Source: UBA1672 sp046542355 (GTDB lineage Bacteria > Pseudomonadota > Alphaproteobacteria > Micavibrionales > Micavibrionaceae). From it: a stretch of 64,000 nucleotides of DNA. This document shows positions 35,086 through 45,455 of this stretch, piece after piece. The DNA lies in NCBI GenBank assembly GCA_046542355.1, contig JBKHBN010000001.1:1-64000 (forward strand), in the 5' to 3' direction. A model generated the notes under the pieces. The model did no database searches. It saw only the letters and a list, made by a program, of their open reading frames with translations, and was not told where the DNA came from. The position numbers were made by a program, and so were the translations under genes. Within the stretch, counting starts at the first letter, position 1. Each line of letters starts with the position of its first letter.

Positions 35086-37878
35086 ATGGTTTTATCTTTA
35101 GCTATGAAATTATTTGGCTCTTCAAACGACAGGGCTTTAAGAAAATACTATCGGCAGGTAGAACCGATCAATGCACTTGAAAAAACATATGAGCCAATGA
35201 GCGACGATGAGCTGCGCAATCAAACCACTTTATTCCGCCAGCGCCTTGAAAACGGGGAACCACTGGACAAACTGACATACGAAGCCTTTGCCGTCGTTCG
35301 CGAAGCCGCAAAGCGCACATTGGGACAACGCCACTACGATGTACAGCTCATAGGCGGTCTGGTTCTGAACGACAGTACAATCGCAGAAATGCGCACAGGA
35401 GAGGGAAAAACCCTCGTGGCGACCCTGCCCGTCTACCTCAACGCCCTTTCTGGCAAAGGTGTCCATGTTGTCACCGTCAACGACTATCTGGCAGAACGTG
35501 ACGCGGCATGGATGGGGCAGGTTTATGAATTTCTTGGCCTGAGCACAGGCTGCATCATCAGCAACATGCCCGAAGATGAACGCCGCAAAGCCTACGCTTG
35601 TGACGTAACCTATGGAACCAACAACGAGTTCGGGTTTGATTATCTGCGCGATAATATGAAATTCCGCCTCGATCAGATGGTACAACGCCCGTTCAACTAT
35701 GCCATTATCGATGAGGTTGACTCCATTTTAATCGACGAAGCCAGAACCCCGCTTATCATTTCCGGCCCCTCTGAAGGAAACACAGCGCTTTATGTGGCTG
35801 TAGACAAAATCATACCCGAGCTTGAAGACACCGATTACGATCTGGAAGAAAAACACAAGAGCATTGTCCTGACCGAAGAGGGGCAAGAACATGTCGAAGA
35901 ACTTCTTAAAAACCATGGACTACTTCAAGAAGGCAGCATGTATGACATGCAAAACATCGCTCTTGTCCACCATGTCAATCAGGCATTGCGCGCCCATAAA
36001 ATGTTTCATATAGACAAAGACTACATCGTCAAGAATCGAAAAGTTGTTCTCATCGATGAATTCACGGGCCGTATGATGGAAGGCCGCCGCCTGTCTGAAG
36101 GCCTGCACCAGGCCATCGAAGCCAAAGAAAACGTGCCCATTCAAAACGAGAACCAGACACTGGCCTCTGTCACATTCCAGAACTATTTCCGCCTTTACCC
36201 AAAACTGGCCGGTATGACAGGAACAGGAATGACCGAAGCCGCCGAATTTGACGAAATCTACAAGCTGAGCGTTGTACAAATCCCCACGCATCAACCCGTC
36301 GCCCGTATAGATTACGACGATAAAATATATAAATCCCTGCGCGAAAAGGAAGACGCCATCGTCCAGCTTATTCAGGAATGTCAGGATCGTGAGCAGCCTG
36401 TACTGGTTGGAACCGTCTCTATCGAAAAATCTGAAATGCTCTCAGCGCGCCTGACCAAAGCAAAGATCAAACATAATGTCCTGAACGCCCGCCAGCATGA
36501 GCACGAAGCTTACATCGTCGCGCAGGCAGGACGCCCCGGCGCAGTAACCATAGCCACAAACATGGCTGGTCGCGGTACAGACATTCAGCTTGGCGGCAAC
36601 GCCGAAATGCGACTGGCGCAGGAAATTGACCCCAACTGGCCAGACGATAAAAAAGAAAAAGTTACAGACAAAATTCGCGAAGAAATCGCCAAAGATAAAG
36701 AACGCGTCATACAAGCCGGAGGCCTTTATATCATAGGCACAGAGCGCCATGAATCCCGCCGCATTGATAATCAGCTACGTGGTCGCTCAGGGCGTCAGGG
36801 TGACCCCGGCGCATCCATGTTTTTCCTGTCTGTCGAAGATGATCTCATGCGCATTTTTGCCGGACAGCAACTTGAAGGCCTGCTGGCCAACAAACGCATT
36901 GGCCTTGAAGAAGGCGAAGCCCTCGAACATCCGTGGATATCGAAAATGCTTGAGCGCGCCCAAGGAAAAGTCGAGGCCATGAACTTCGAAATGCGCAAAA
37001 ACCTGCTCAAATTTGACGACGTCATGAACGACCAGCGTAAAGAGATATACGAAGAACGTCGCGAGATCATGCAATCAGACAACCTCGAAGAGATGGTCAA
37101 GGACATGCGTCACGGCGTCATCGAAGATATGGTCGAGCGTACCATTCCCCCCGGCAGTTTTGCTGAACAATGGAATGTCGACACGCTTGAAACCGAAATC
37201 ATGAGACTCTTGAACATGACTCTGCCTGTAAAAGACTGGGTAAAGGAAGAAGGCATCGCCGATGCGGAAATCATTGAGCGCCTCATCACACATGCCGATA
37301 AAAAAATGGCAGAAAAAGCCGCAAACATAGGCCCGGACATCTGGCGTCAGATCGAAAAATCAATCATCCTGCAAATGCTCGACCAACACTGGAAGGAACA
37401 TTTACTCAGTCTCGACCATTTGCGCCAAGGCATAAATCTGCGCGCCTTCGGCCAGAAAGACCCGCTCAATGAGTACAAAACCGAAGCCTTTGCTATGTTC
37501 CAGAGCATGCTCGATAATATGCGCGAAACCATCACGCAAACGCTGTGCATGGTAGAGTTCAATATAGAACAAAATGAAAAAGGGATCATGCTGCAAGCCA
37601 GACAGCCTCGCCCCGCAGGTGAAGTGCGGGAAACGCGCGCAGATCCTGCCATGCAACAAGAACAGCAATCAGGCATGGTTCCAAACACGCCCCACCTGCC
37701 CGGAATGCCGAAATATGTATCAGGCAGCGCAAGCACAAAAGCCAAAACATTCAAACATCCGCAATTCGACCCAGACGACCCGAAAACATGGATCGGCACA
37801 CCGCGCAACGCGGCCTGTCCCTGCGGCTCAGGAAAGAAATTCAAACATTGCCATGGAAAGCTTGTACAACAAGCCTAA
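35086..37878 (+). CDS. secA: Preprotein translocase ATPase SecA
   Basis: SecA drives preproteins through SecYEG. The 930-residue protein has Walker A MRTGEGKT near residue 102, DEVDSILIDEART near 208, a preprotein cross-linking domain, GRGTDIQLGG, the second nucleotide-binding domain (GRSGRQGDPG) and a C-terminal SEC-C zinc site (CPCGSGKKFKHCHG, from about 910) that binds SecB and lipids. I used ATG 35086, five bases after AGGTGA, not the GTG at 35077. Confidence 0.98.
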   Translation: MVLSLAMKLFGSSNDRALRKYYRQVEPINALEKTYEPMSDDELRNQTTLFRQRLENGEPLDKLTYEAFAVVREAAKRTLGQRHYDVQLIGGLVLNDSTIAEMRTGEGKTLVATLPVYLNALSGKGVHVVTVNDYLAERDAAWMGQVYEFLGLSTGCIISNMPEDERRKAYACDVTYGTNNEFGFDYLRDNMKFRLDQMVQRPFNYAIIDEVDSILIDEARTPLIISGPSEGNTALYVAVDKIIPELEDTDYDLEEKHKSIVLTEEGQEHVEELLKNHGLLQEGSMYDMQNIALVHHVNQALRAHKMFHIDKDYIVKNRKVVLIDEFTGRMMEGRRLSEGLHQAIEAKENVPIQNENQTLASVTFQNYFRLYPKLAGMTGTGMTEAAEFDEIYKLSVVQIPTHQPVARIDYDDKIYKSLREKEDAIVQLIQECQDREQPVLVGTVSIEKSEMLSARLTKAKIKHNVLNARQHEHEAYIVAQAGRPGAVTIATNMAGRGTDIQLGGNAEMRLAQEIDPNWPDDKKEKVTDKIREEIAKDKERVIQAGGLYIIGTERHESRRIDNQLRGRSGRQGDPGASMFFLSVEDDLMRIFAGQQLEGLLANKRIGLEEGEALEHPWISKMLERAQGKVEAMNFEMRKNLLKFDDVMNDQRKEIYEERREIMQSDNLEEMVKDMRHGVIEDMVERTIPPGSFAEQWNVDTLETEIMRLLNMTLPVKDWVKEEGIADAEIIERLITHADKKMAEKAANIGPDIWRQIEKSIILQMLDQHWKEHLLSLDHLRQGINLRAFGQKDPLNEYKTEAFAMFQSMLDNMRETITQTLCMVEFNIEQNEKGIMLQARQPRPAGEVRETRADPAMQQEQQSGMVPNTPHLPGMPKYVSGSASTKAKTFKHPQFDPDDPKTWIGTPRNAACPCGSGKKFKHCHGKLVQQA

Positions 37879-37915
37879 CCGATAAAAGCAATGATAAGAT
37901 CACAAAGCAGCACAA

Positions 37916-38224
37916 TCACGGCTCTGGTACATCCTGACCCGGTTCATCAGGCAAACCAAACCCCGAAATCAAAGTGCTGGCCATCTGTTCCGATCTTAAA
38001 ACCCGCTTCTCCAACTCGCAGCGATCTCTGGAAATCTGCTCAACTTGGGACTCATCATATCTTTGCAAACGCAAATGAATAACGCTGGCCTGATTCCATG
38101 TACGCTCAAAACGCACTCCAAGCAGATCCAATACAACATACATCTCCTCTAGAGCATGATCCTGCAAATGTCTAAGGCGCAAACGCATATCAAACAAAAA
38201 CTCATCCAGATTATCTCTTTCCAT
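37916..38224 (-). CDS. Small acidic helical protein of unknown function
   Basis: This 102-residue protein is mostly helical, with a leucine-rich segment near residues 9-45 (FDMRLRLRHLQDH, MYVVLDLLG) and a charged middle suggestive of a coiled coil. It has no signal peptide or membrane segment. It converges with secA. No family is recognised. Confidence 0.6.
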   Translation of the reverse strand: MERDNLDEFLFDMRLRLRHLQDHALEEMYVVLDLLGVRFERTWNQASVIHLRLQRYDESQVEQISRDRCELEKRVLRSEQMASTLISGFGLPDEPGQDVPEP

Positions 38225-38324
38225 GACTAAAGCTCATCCATAAAATCCACCAATCCAGACCATAGCGAAATGTTACAGAAAAAAGCAAATTTCAAGCAAA
38301 AACAGAACAGGGGAGTGACACGCT

Positions 38325-39602
38325 CTAGGGCGGAGGAATAATCCGCACAAGCGTAATCTGGTTGCGCTGTTTGCGCACAACATCAATCTGAAACCCGTGA
38401 AACCGAAACGACTGGCCTGCATCGGGCACCATCTGTGATTCAAACAAAACAAGACCGGCTATCGTCGCATACTCATCATGCGGCAGCCCCCAGTCAAAAG
38501 CGCGGTTCAAATCACGAATAGGCACAGTGCCATCAACAATGTAAGAGCCATTAGACAAACGACGCACCCCGCTCACCGTTTCATCATGTTCATCATCAAT
38601 CTCGCCGACAATCTCTTCAAGAATATCTTCAAGCGTTACAATCCCCATGAAAGAGCCATATTCATCAATCACCACAGCAAAATGCTCCTTGCGCTCGCGA
38701 AAAGCCTGCAACTGATCAAAAAGCGTCGTAGTCTCGGGCGTAAACCAGGGCGCCATAGCCACCCGCACGAGATTAACCTTGTCAACATCCCCGCCAACAT
38801 CCATCAATTCGCGCAAAAGCTCACGCGCATGCAAAACGCCAACTATATTGTCCGGATTACCCTTCCACAAAGGCAAGCGAGTATAAGGACTGTTCATCGC
38901 CTCCTCGATAATCCTCTCCACCGGCTGCTCAGCATCAATCATCGTCACATTCTTGCGGTGAATCATGATATCACCAATATCGACTTCCGCCAGATCCAGA
39001 ATAGAGCGCAGCATCGCGCGTTGTTCATTGGTTTGCCCCTGCACAGATTCTCCATCACAAGCCTCATGCATTTCAATAGCTCCGCGCAATAATTCCAGAT
39101 GGGAACCAGCCGCAACCCTTGAAATATCGACACCGAAAAGACGCAGCACCTGCCGGACAATCCATGTCACAGCCTCCGTTACAGGGGCAAAAACTATAAT
39201 GACAAGCCGAATAATCGGCGAAATGCGCATCGCCATACTCTCCGCATGGTGAAAAGCATAGGTCTTGGGTAGAACCTCGGCAAAAATAAGAACAAGCATC
39301 GTCATAACCAGCGTAGCGACAATCACCCCGCTCTCACCAAACAGCTTGATCAAAACACTGGTTGCCAGAGCCGAAGCCATAATATTCACAAGATTATTCC
39401 CAAACAGCAAGGCCCCGATCATCCGATCCTTGTGATCACGAATTTTATTTGTTAACGCCGCGCTTTTATCACCTTCTTTTTCTCTGGCCTTTAGCCGTAT
39501 CCGCGACGCCGCAGTCAAAGCGGTTTCCGAACCGGAAAAAAAAGCCGAAAGAATAAGCAAAACAAAAATCGCTAAAAGCGACAAAAGCAACGACAATTCC
39601 AT
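38325..39602 (-). CDS. HlyC/CorC-family (CNNM-CBS) membrane protein
   Basis: The 425-residue protein has an N-terminal CNNM domain with four transmembrane helices (about residues 5-30, 60-85, 90-110, 125-150; FSGSETAL near 20), two CBS domains (about 205-335, with VVIDEYGSFMGIVTLEDILEEIVGEI) and a C-terminal CorC_HlyC domain. The family is linked to magnesium/cobalt efflux or metal homeostasis. ATG 39602 follows AGGG and lies 12 bp after aroB. Confidence 0.93.
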   Translation of the reverse strand: MELSLLLSLLAIFVLLILSAFFSGSETALTAASRIRLKAREKEGDKSAALTNKIRDHKDRMIGALLFGNNLVNIMASALATSVLIKLFGESGVIVATLVMTMLVLIFAEVLPKTYAFHHAESMAMRISPIIRLVIIVFAPVTEAVTWIVRQVLRLFGVDISRVAAGSHLELLRGAIEMHEACDGESVQGQTNEQRAMLRSILDLAEVDIGDIMIHRKNVTMIDAEQPVERIIEEAMNSPYTRLPLWKGNPDNIVGVLHARELLRELMDVGGDVDKVNLVRVAMAPWFTPETTTLFDQLQAFRERKEHFAVVIDEYGSFMGIVTLEDILEEIVGEIDDEHDETVSGVRRLSNGSYIVDGTVPIRDLNRAFDWGLPHDEYATIAGLVLFESQMVPDAGQSFRFHGFQIDVVRKQRNQITLVRIIPPP

Positions 39603-39613
39603 AAAAAGAACCC

Positions 39614-40741
39614 TCAATCTCTCTCCAGAAAATTCTCCAGAACATCATCCAGAAGATTTTCAGGAACATCGTTATGCGTAAAGCAATCGCCAATCCCTCT
39701 GGCCAGAATAAACGCCATTTTCCCGTCCTTCACTTTCTTGTCTCTGCGCATAATATCTTTGATCATATGACCATTTGCCTGCAAAGTCTCCACCGCGTCC
39801 GTATCATGCAGCCCGACCGGCAAACCGACATCACGGAAATGCGCAACAACGCGCTCGTAATCTTCCGCAGGACACAGCCCCATACGCACAGAAAGATCAA
39901 AAGCTAAAACTATACCCATGGCAACGGCTTCTCCATGCAACAACGAGCCATTATATCCAGCCAGAGCTTCAAAAGCATGGCCAAATGTATGCCCCAGATT
40001 CAAAAGAGCACGCTGCCCACGTTCTTGCTCATCAGCCTGCACAACCGCAGCCTTCATCTGACAACTCACCTCAAGCGCCCGTACAACCACGTCCGGCTCC
40101 AAGGCCAAAAGCTGCTTGCCGTTACAATCTTCCATCCACTCAAAAAAGGCTCGATCTCCTAACAATCCATACTTAACAATTTCCGCATAACCCGCAAACA
40201 ACTCTCTCTGGGGAAGAGTTTTCAAAGTATCAATATCAATAACAACACTGCATGGCTGATAAAAACTTCCCACCAGATTCTTGCCATATGGTGTATTAAT
40301 CCCTGTTTTTCCTCCCACAGAACTATCCACCTGTGCCAGCAAACTCGTCGGCACCTGTACAAAAGGAACGCCCCGCAAAACAGTAGCCGCAGCAAACCCG
40401 GCCAAATCACCGATAACACCGCCACCAACAGCAAAAACAACCGAATCACGATGCACAGTGTTGCTCAGCATCCAGCCATGCGCTTCCTTGAGACTGTCAT
40501 ATGACTTTGTTCTCTCCCCAGGCTCTAGCACCATCATCTGACACCAACTTGCTCCTGCCTCAACAAACTGATCCCGCAAGCTCCCTGCCAGAGCCTGTAC
40601 ATTCTTATCTGTAAAAATGAAAATCTTCTTTCCTTTCACATGAAAAGGAAGACAGGGAAAAACTGAAGATAAAATCCCTTTCCCGATTGTAATATCATAA
40701 CTCCGCTCAGCCAGATCAATATGCACGGTTATTGGTTTCAT
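39614..40741 (-). CDS. aroB: 3-dehydroquinate synthase
   Basis: AroB converts DAHP to 3-dehydroquinate, the second shikimate-pathway step, with NAD and a metal. The 375-residue protein has GGGVIGDLAGFAAAT and the QVPTSLLAQVDSSVGGKTGIN motif, then RALLNLGHTFGHAFE with metal-binding histidines. It is 18 bp downstream of aroK, forming the usual aroK-aroB pair. Confidence 0.97.
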   Translation of the reverse strand: MKPITVHIDLAERSYDITIGKGILSSVFPCLPFHVKGKKIFIFTDKNVQALAGSLRDQFVEAGASWCQMMVLEPGERTKSYDSLKEAHGWMLSNTVHRDSVVFAVGGGVIGDLAGFAAATVLRGVPFVQVPTSLLAQVDSSVGGKTGINTPYGKNLVGSFYQPCSVVIDIDTLKTLPQRELFAGYAEIVKYGLLGDRAFFEWMEDCNGKQLLALEPDVVVRALEVSCQMKAAVVQADEQERGQRALLNLGHTFGHAFEALAGYNGSLLHGEAVAMGIVLAFDLSVRMGLCPAEDYERVVAHFRDVGLPVGLHDTDAVETLQANGHMIKDIMRRDKKVKDGKMAFILARGIGDCFTHNDVPENLLDDVLENFLERD

Positions 40742-40759
40742 AATGATTATGTATCCTTC

Positions 40760-41305
40760 CTAAAGAGTGCGATCAACACACAAGACAACAGCTTCAAGTA
40801 TTTCTTCCGCCACCAGCTCCGGATCATCGTTGCGGCTATTATCGATATGAATATCAGCTTTGGAATATAGAGCCTCACGCGCATTTAACAAGCGCCCGAG
40901 CGCACCAGCCGGATCATCTCCCTGCAACAATTTAGGGCGCCCCTCACCATCTCCCACGCGTGAGAGCAAGACAGGAATATCAGCAAGTAACCAGACCGAA
41001 ACACCATGACGCTTGATAAGATCCATATTATCTGGAGAAGTAACGATTCCTCCCCCCGTTGAAATGACGCAAGCCTCTTTCTTGTCTAATAAACCCTCAA
41101 GCAAGCGGCTTTCAAGATCACGAAAATACGCCTCTCCATGCTCCTCAAATATTTTTGGAATATTCTTGCCTTGCTCCGAAACAATCAAGGAATCCATATC
41201 ATAGAAATCAAGCCCGCCCTTACGCGCAAGCACCTCACCAATACAGCTCTTTCCCGATCCCATCATGCCCAGCAAGATAATCGGTTTTTGAAGAACGTCT
41301 CTCAT
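40760..41305 (-). CDS. aroK: Shikimate kinase
   Basis: AroK phosphorylates shikimate. The protein has P-loop GMMGSGKS (residues about 12-19), DMDSLI, the substrate-site STGGGIV, and the lid RPKLL. Length from ATG 41305 is 181 residues, normal for the family. A longer frame begins at 41374, and a TTG at 41323 has a good AGGAAAG site, so the exact start is open. Confidence 0.94.
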   Translation of the reverse strand: MRDVLQKPIILLGMMGSGKSCIGEVLARKGGLDFYDMDSLIVSEQGKNIPKIFEEHGEAYFRDLESRLLEGLLDKKEACVISTGGGIVTSPDNMDLIKRHGVSVWLLADIPVLLSRVGDGEGRPKLLQGDDPAGALGRLLNAREALYSKADIHIDNSRNDDPELVAEEILEAVVLCVDRTL

Positions 41306-41407
41306 TTTCTGGTAAATATCCAAAACTTTCCTATCCTTGTTCCAAACAGCGCCTACTTTTGCTATACAGATCATATAGCGATTTTACAACAGACACAGAA
41401 GAGAACA

Positions 41408-41551
41408 ATGAACCTCATCATCAAAATATTACTAGCTGTTTTTGTCCTGGCAATCATTGGCGCAATCACTTTGATTATGGTGGTTGACGTTGAAATTCCG
41501 CAAAATACGGTTGTAAAAACCGTTCCAAACGAGAAAATACTCGATGAATAA
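41408..41551 (+). CDS. Small single-pass membrane protein
   Basis: The 47-residue protein has a transmembrane helix at about residues 5-25 (LAVFVLAIIGAITLIMVV) and a short extracytoplasmic tail with IPQNTVVKTVPNE. Short proteins with this plan lie near aroK/xerD in other Alphaproteobacteria. It diverges from aroK and overlaps the next gene by 8 bp. Confidence 0.65.
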   Translation: MNLIIKILLAVFVLAIIGAITLIMVVDVEIPQNTVVKTVPNEKILDE

Positions 41552-43328
41552 AAAACCTTATCCCGCCCCTTCAACGCAGACCTCATATCCCTTATACAAA
41601 AGGGCGCGTAAGCATTTATATACACTGCTCACCTTATCGATTTTCGCATTCATTGCAACAGCGCAAAAACACGCCTGTGCACAAAACGAAACGACGCAAG
41701 ACGGAATCAATCAGCAACAGACCTCAAATTCTGTGAATTACGCCATCACAGAATCGCTAGGCTTACTAACAGCCAAAGACAAAGGCAGCTACGGCAAGGG
41801 GCTTTACCAAAACACAAAACGCTCTGATTTAGTCTTTCTGCTCAAAGATCTCAAACAAAGCAACTGGATAAGCATGCGCCCTGCCCTACGGGATTTTCTC
41901 CTGACCCAGGCAGACGCGACAGCGCTACAAAATGACGTTCCCATCACACCGGGCGAAGATATTCTGACCTTGCGCTTAAAAGCTCTCACACAACTTGGCT
42001 ATCACAAAGAAGCCTTCAGCCTGTATCGCAAAGCCGCAGAAAACTCGCTGGTTGAACAAACCGTGCGAGCAGGTATCTACGCCATGCTTTACAACAAACA
42101 AAAAGGACTGGCCTGCCTTGAAGTTAAAACAGTCAAACAACGATTCAAAAGCACGCCCTTTTGGAAAGAGATAAACACCTATTGCGAACACACGCTTGCT
42201 AATAAAACACAGCAAAACAAAACAGCGCCCGACAATGATATCACACACCCTATAGTTAGAACAGTACTGACCTCCCCTGATTATACATTCGCATACACAC
42301 CCGAAAACTTTACCGCGCTTTCACAAGTTGAACGAGCCATACTGACAGCGGAAGAACGTATATCACCAGAGTATATAACGCCCGAAACAATCACAAAAAT
42401 TCCACCAGACCATATCTCCCTGCTTCTTACACAGGAAAGTAAGGAGCTATCCTTTCTACAAGAGGCGTTGCTGTTAGGCGCAGCCATAGACTACGCCATC
42501 AAACCACCACAGGCCATGGCAAAATTCTACGAGAAAATACTCACAAAATACGAGAATCAGGAACAATCAGACCTGTCGCAGGCAACAAAAGACCTTCTTG
42601 AGCTGGCACAACTACACCAGGAAACAACACAAAGCTGGCTGGTAACCGGACGTAAAGAAAAGATAGCGCGGGCACTGGAGCTGGCAATCCCATACACTGA
42701 CAAACTGCTCATATCCTTTTTGCCTGTTATCGGTAAAATGGAAATAGATCAGGAGATATCCCTTACAATCATCGAAAATCTTGCGGCGCTCTTTTTCCAT
42801 GCCCCCGAAAACATACCTGAAGAGTGGATAGAAGACCTTATGAAAATATTTTCCACAAAAAATATAGCCACGAGAAAAACAGCAGAAAAACTGGCTATAT
42901 CATTGTATTTAATGAGAAAAGATAATAAAAAGGCACTAAAAAACAAAATACGGACACATCTTTCAACACAATATTTAAATTCAAACCTTGCAAAAAGCAC
43001 CAAAAATATTATAGAAAATATTGACAGAGACCCGAATGATGGTGATAAAGTATCACCTAACAGCGTAATTGGTTTTGACTTGGCCAACAATAAGAGGTAT
43101 ACAATGCCTCCCTATTACGTTTCAAGCGCATTGAAACAAGCCAGTCAGAATCAGGATATAAGCGTTTCTCTGCTGCTGTCTGCTCATCTTCTGGGCAAGA
43201 TAAGCAAGAAAGAGACGTATATAGGGGTTATAGACGAGATAGCGTCTGCCCTGAGTAACTTAGGTATTAAAACCACCCCCCGCCATCTCATAGCGCAGGC
43301 TGTGTTGGTTAACGGGGAAGGGAGTTAA
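41544..43328 (+). CDS. Large exported helical protein of unknown function
   Basis: The 594-residue protein has a signal peptide (hydrophobic about residues 28-42, cleavage probably after KHACA). The mature part is almost all helical, with solenoid-like repeats (LRLKALTQLGYHKEAFSLYRKAAEN, and others) resembling TPR or SEL1 arrays. Its codon use becomes AT-rich near the 3' end. It overlaps the small membrane protein and precedes xerD by 32 bp, an arrangement seen in related genomes. No specific function is recognised. Confidence 0.75.
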   Translation: MNKKPYPAPSTQTSYPLYKRARKHLYTLLTLSIFAFIATAQKHACAQNETTQDGINQQQTSNSVNYAITESLGLLTAKDKGSYGKGLYQNTKRSDLVFLLKDLKQSNWISMRPALRDFLLTQADATALQNDVPITPGEDILTLRLKALTQLGYHKEAFSLYRKAAENSLVEQTVRAGIYAMLYNKQKGLACLEVKTVKQRFKSTPFWKEINTYCEHTLANKTQQNKTAPDNDITHPIVRTVLTSPDYTFAYTPENFTALSQVERAILTAEERISPEYITPETITKIPPDHISLLLTQESKELSFLQEALLLGAAIDYAIKPPQAMAKFYEKILTKYENQEQSDLSQATKDLLELAQLHQETTQSWLVTGRKEKIARALELAIPYTDKLLISFLPVIGKMEIDQEISLTIIENLAALFFHAPENIPEEWIEDLMKIFSTKNIATRKTAEKLAISLYLMRKDNKKALKNKIRTHLSTQYLNSNLAKSTKNIIENIDRDPNDGDKVSPNSVIGFDLANNKRYTMPPYYVSSALKQASQNQDISVSLLLSAHLLGKISKKETYIGVIDEIASALSNLGIKTTPRHLIAQAVLVNGEGS

Positions 43329-43360
43329 GAAATAAAAATTAAGAATTTAAGGAGATAAAC

Positions 43361-44365
43361 ATGGCAAGACCCGGCCGTCCCGCAATGCCTAAACCAGATT
43401 TGCACCCGCTTGTTGATTCATTCCTCGACATGCTAACCACCGAGCGCGGTGCAGCAATGAACACACGTCAGGCATACTGGCGTGATTTGGCAGATGTAAG
43501 TTTGTTTCTCCGTGAAAGCAAAGGCATTGAAATCAACAAAGCCAGTACGGATGATCTCAAGGATTATTTAAAAGATCTAAACAGTAAAGCCAACACCAAA
43601 GGAACAAACAAAGGAAAAGTGGCGGTTCGCACAGTTGCGCGACGCCTGTCTGCCCTGCGGCAATTCTTCCGCTACCTCGTTTCCGAAGGCACACGCGAAG
43701 ATGATCCCACATCGACAATTGAAAGCCCAAAACAAGGGCGTTCATTGCCCAAAACACTTTCCGAAGAAGAGGTTGATTCTCTGATCAAAACGGCAGGTTC
43801 TAAAAACACAGCAGAAAGCATCCGGCTTGTGTGCCTGATTGAGATGCTCTACGCAACCGGCTTGCGCGTATCAGAGCTTGTAGGTTTGCCACTCTCTGCT
43901 ATCGGTAAAAATTCAGATCATCTGATCGTTGAAGGAAAAAGCGGGCGCGAACGTATGGTTCCGCTATCCTCATCCGCGCAAAATGCTCTGAAAAAATACC
44001 TTGAGGTTCGCAAACAACACGTCAATCAAAACGGAAACAGCGTGCCGATTTCTCAGGAAAAATGGCTCTTCCCCTCGAAAACATCCGTAAGCGGCCACTT
44101 GACGCGCCAGCGCTTTGCTCAACTTCTAAAAGATCTTGCCAAAGAAGCAAAAATAGACGATGGACGCGTTTCTCCACACGTCTTGCGCCACGCCTTTGCA
44201 ACACATTTGCTCAATAATGGTGCTGATTTACGCTCTGTACAAAAAATGCTGGGACACGCAGACATCGCAACAACCCAGATTTATACGCACATTTTGGACG
44301 ATGACGTTAAAAAGACAGTCGAAGACAAACACCCGCTGTCAAAAACCGGAACAAATAAGAAGTAA
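43361..44365 (+). CDS. xerD: Site-specific tyrosine recombinase XerD-like
   Basis: XerC/XerD resolve chromosome dimers at dif. The 334-residue protein has an N-terminal SAM-like core-binding domain and a C-terminal catalytic domain with the complete tetrad: R in GLRVSEL near 169, HVLRH near 272, GHADIATTQIYTH with H near 298 and nucleophile Y near 307. The ATG follows a near-perfect AAGGAGAT site. XerD versus XerC is the likelier call by neighbourhood (aroK, accA) but not proven. Confidence 0.9.
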   Translation: MARPGRPAMPKPDLHPLVDSFLDMLTTERGAAMNTRQAYWRDLADVSLFLRESKGIEINKASTDDLKDYLKDLNSKANTKGTNKGKVAVRTVARRLSALRQFFRYLVSEGTREDDPTSTIESPKQGRSLPKTLSEEEVDSLIKTAGSKNTAESIRLVCLIEMLYATGLRVSELVGLPLSAIGKNSDHLIVEGKSGRERMVPLSSSAQNALKKYLEVRKQHVNQNGNSVPISQEKWLFPSKTSVSGHLTRQRFAQLLKDLAKEAKIDDGRVSPHVLRHAFATHLLNNGADLRSVQKMLGHADIATTQIYTHILDDDVKKTVEDKHPLSKTGTNKK

Positions 44366-44479
44366 ATTGCAAATTTACAAAAAATAAATATAAAGTCACA
44401 GATACCAAAACGATGTTAAACATAACGTATCCACGTTTGTGTTATACGTAGTTTGAATTAACAAGGGTATACCAGGACT

Positions 44480-45427
44480 ATGAACCAGCTAGATTTTGAA
44501 AAACCAATTCTTGAGCTTGAAGGAAAAATAGCCGAGCTACGGCACGTCAACAGCGACTCACAAGTCAATATTGCCGAAGAAATATCCCGCATGCAAAGCA
44601 AAGCGGATAAACTTCTGAAAGCCACCTACAGCAAACTCACCGCAGAACAAAAAGTGCAAGTCGCTCGTCACCAAGAGCGCCCACACATGCGCGACTACAT
44701 AGATGGTATGATAACCGACTTTATGCCCCTTGCAGGCGACCGCTGCTATGCCGAAGATCAGGCTTTAGTCGGCGGTCTTGGGCGCTTTAACGGCCGCTCA
44801 TGCATCATCATGGGTCACGAAAAAGGTCATGACACCCAAAGCAGGATCAAACATAATTTCGGTATGGCCAGCCCGGAAGGCTACCGCAAGGCACAACGCC
44901 TGATGCGCATGGCCGATCAGTTCCAGATTCCCGTCATCACCCTCATCGACACTGCCGGAGCTTACCCGGGTCTTGGCGCAGAAGAGCGCGGACAATCAGA
45001 AGCCATAGCTAAATCAATTGAAACCTGCTTTAGAACACATGTGCCCATCATCTCTGTTGTCATTGGCGAAGGCGGGTCAGGTGGAGCCATAGCTATCGCA
45101 GTAGCCGACAAGATCTATATGCTTGAGCATTCAACCTATTCCGTAATCTCACCCGAAGGTTGTGCTTCTATTTTATGGCGCGATGGAACATACGCAAAAG
45201 AAGCCGCCTCAGCCCTTAAGCTAACCGCTCAGGATTTAATGAAACTACAGCTCATTGACGGCATTATACCCGAACCGGTAGGTGGCGCTCATCGTAATAA
45301 AGAAGCCGTCATCAAAGCTGTCTCTAATCAGGTTCAACAAGCACTCAAAGAGCTAACCCCTTGGGATCGCAAAACAATGTCACAAAAGCGCAGAGATAAA
45401 TTTCTTAAATTCGGTCGCGTATTATAG
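44480..45427 (+). CDS. accA: Acetyl-CoA carboxylase carboxyltransferase subunit alpha
   Basis: AccA is half of the carboxyltransferase that makes malonyl-CoA for fatty-acid synthesis. The 315-residue protein shows the family start (LDFEKPILELEGKIAELR), GHEKGHDTQ, LIDTAGAYPGLGAEERGQ and GEGGSGGAIAI, which form the CoA and oxyanion sites. Length is normal. Confidence 0.98.
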   Translation: MNQLDFEKPILELEGKIAELRHVNSDSQVNIAEEISRMQSKADKLLKATYSKLTAEQKVQVARHQERPHMRDYIDGMITDFMPLAGDRCYAEDQALVGGLGRFNGRSCIIMGHEKGHDTQSRIKHNFGMASPEGYRKAQRLMRMADQFQIPVITLIDTAGAYPGLGAEERGQSEAIAKSIETCFRTHVPIISVVIGEGGSGGAIAIAVADKIYMLEHSTYSVISPEGCASILWRDGTYAKEAASALKLTAQDLMKLQLIDGIIPEPVGGAHRNKEAVIKAVSNQVQQALKELTPWDRKTMSQKRRDKFLKFGRVL

Positions 45428-45455
45428 AGTCCTAAAAAACACTTTTATAACAAAA

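Noticed and set aside
38478..39092. 204-residue open frame opposite the CorC-like gene
   Set aside because: Antisense to a clear CBS-domain gene; the sequence is rich in H, N and R, typical of a reverse-frame artefact.
44425..44449. ACGTAT/ATACGT inverted repeat before accA
   Set aside because: Only six bases per arm with a 13-base gap in AT-rich DNA; chance is likely.
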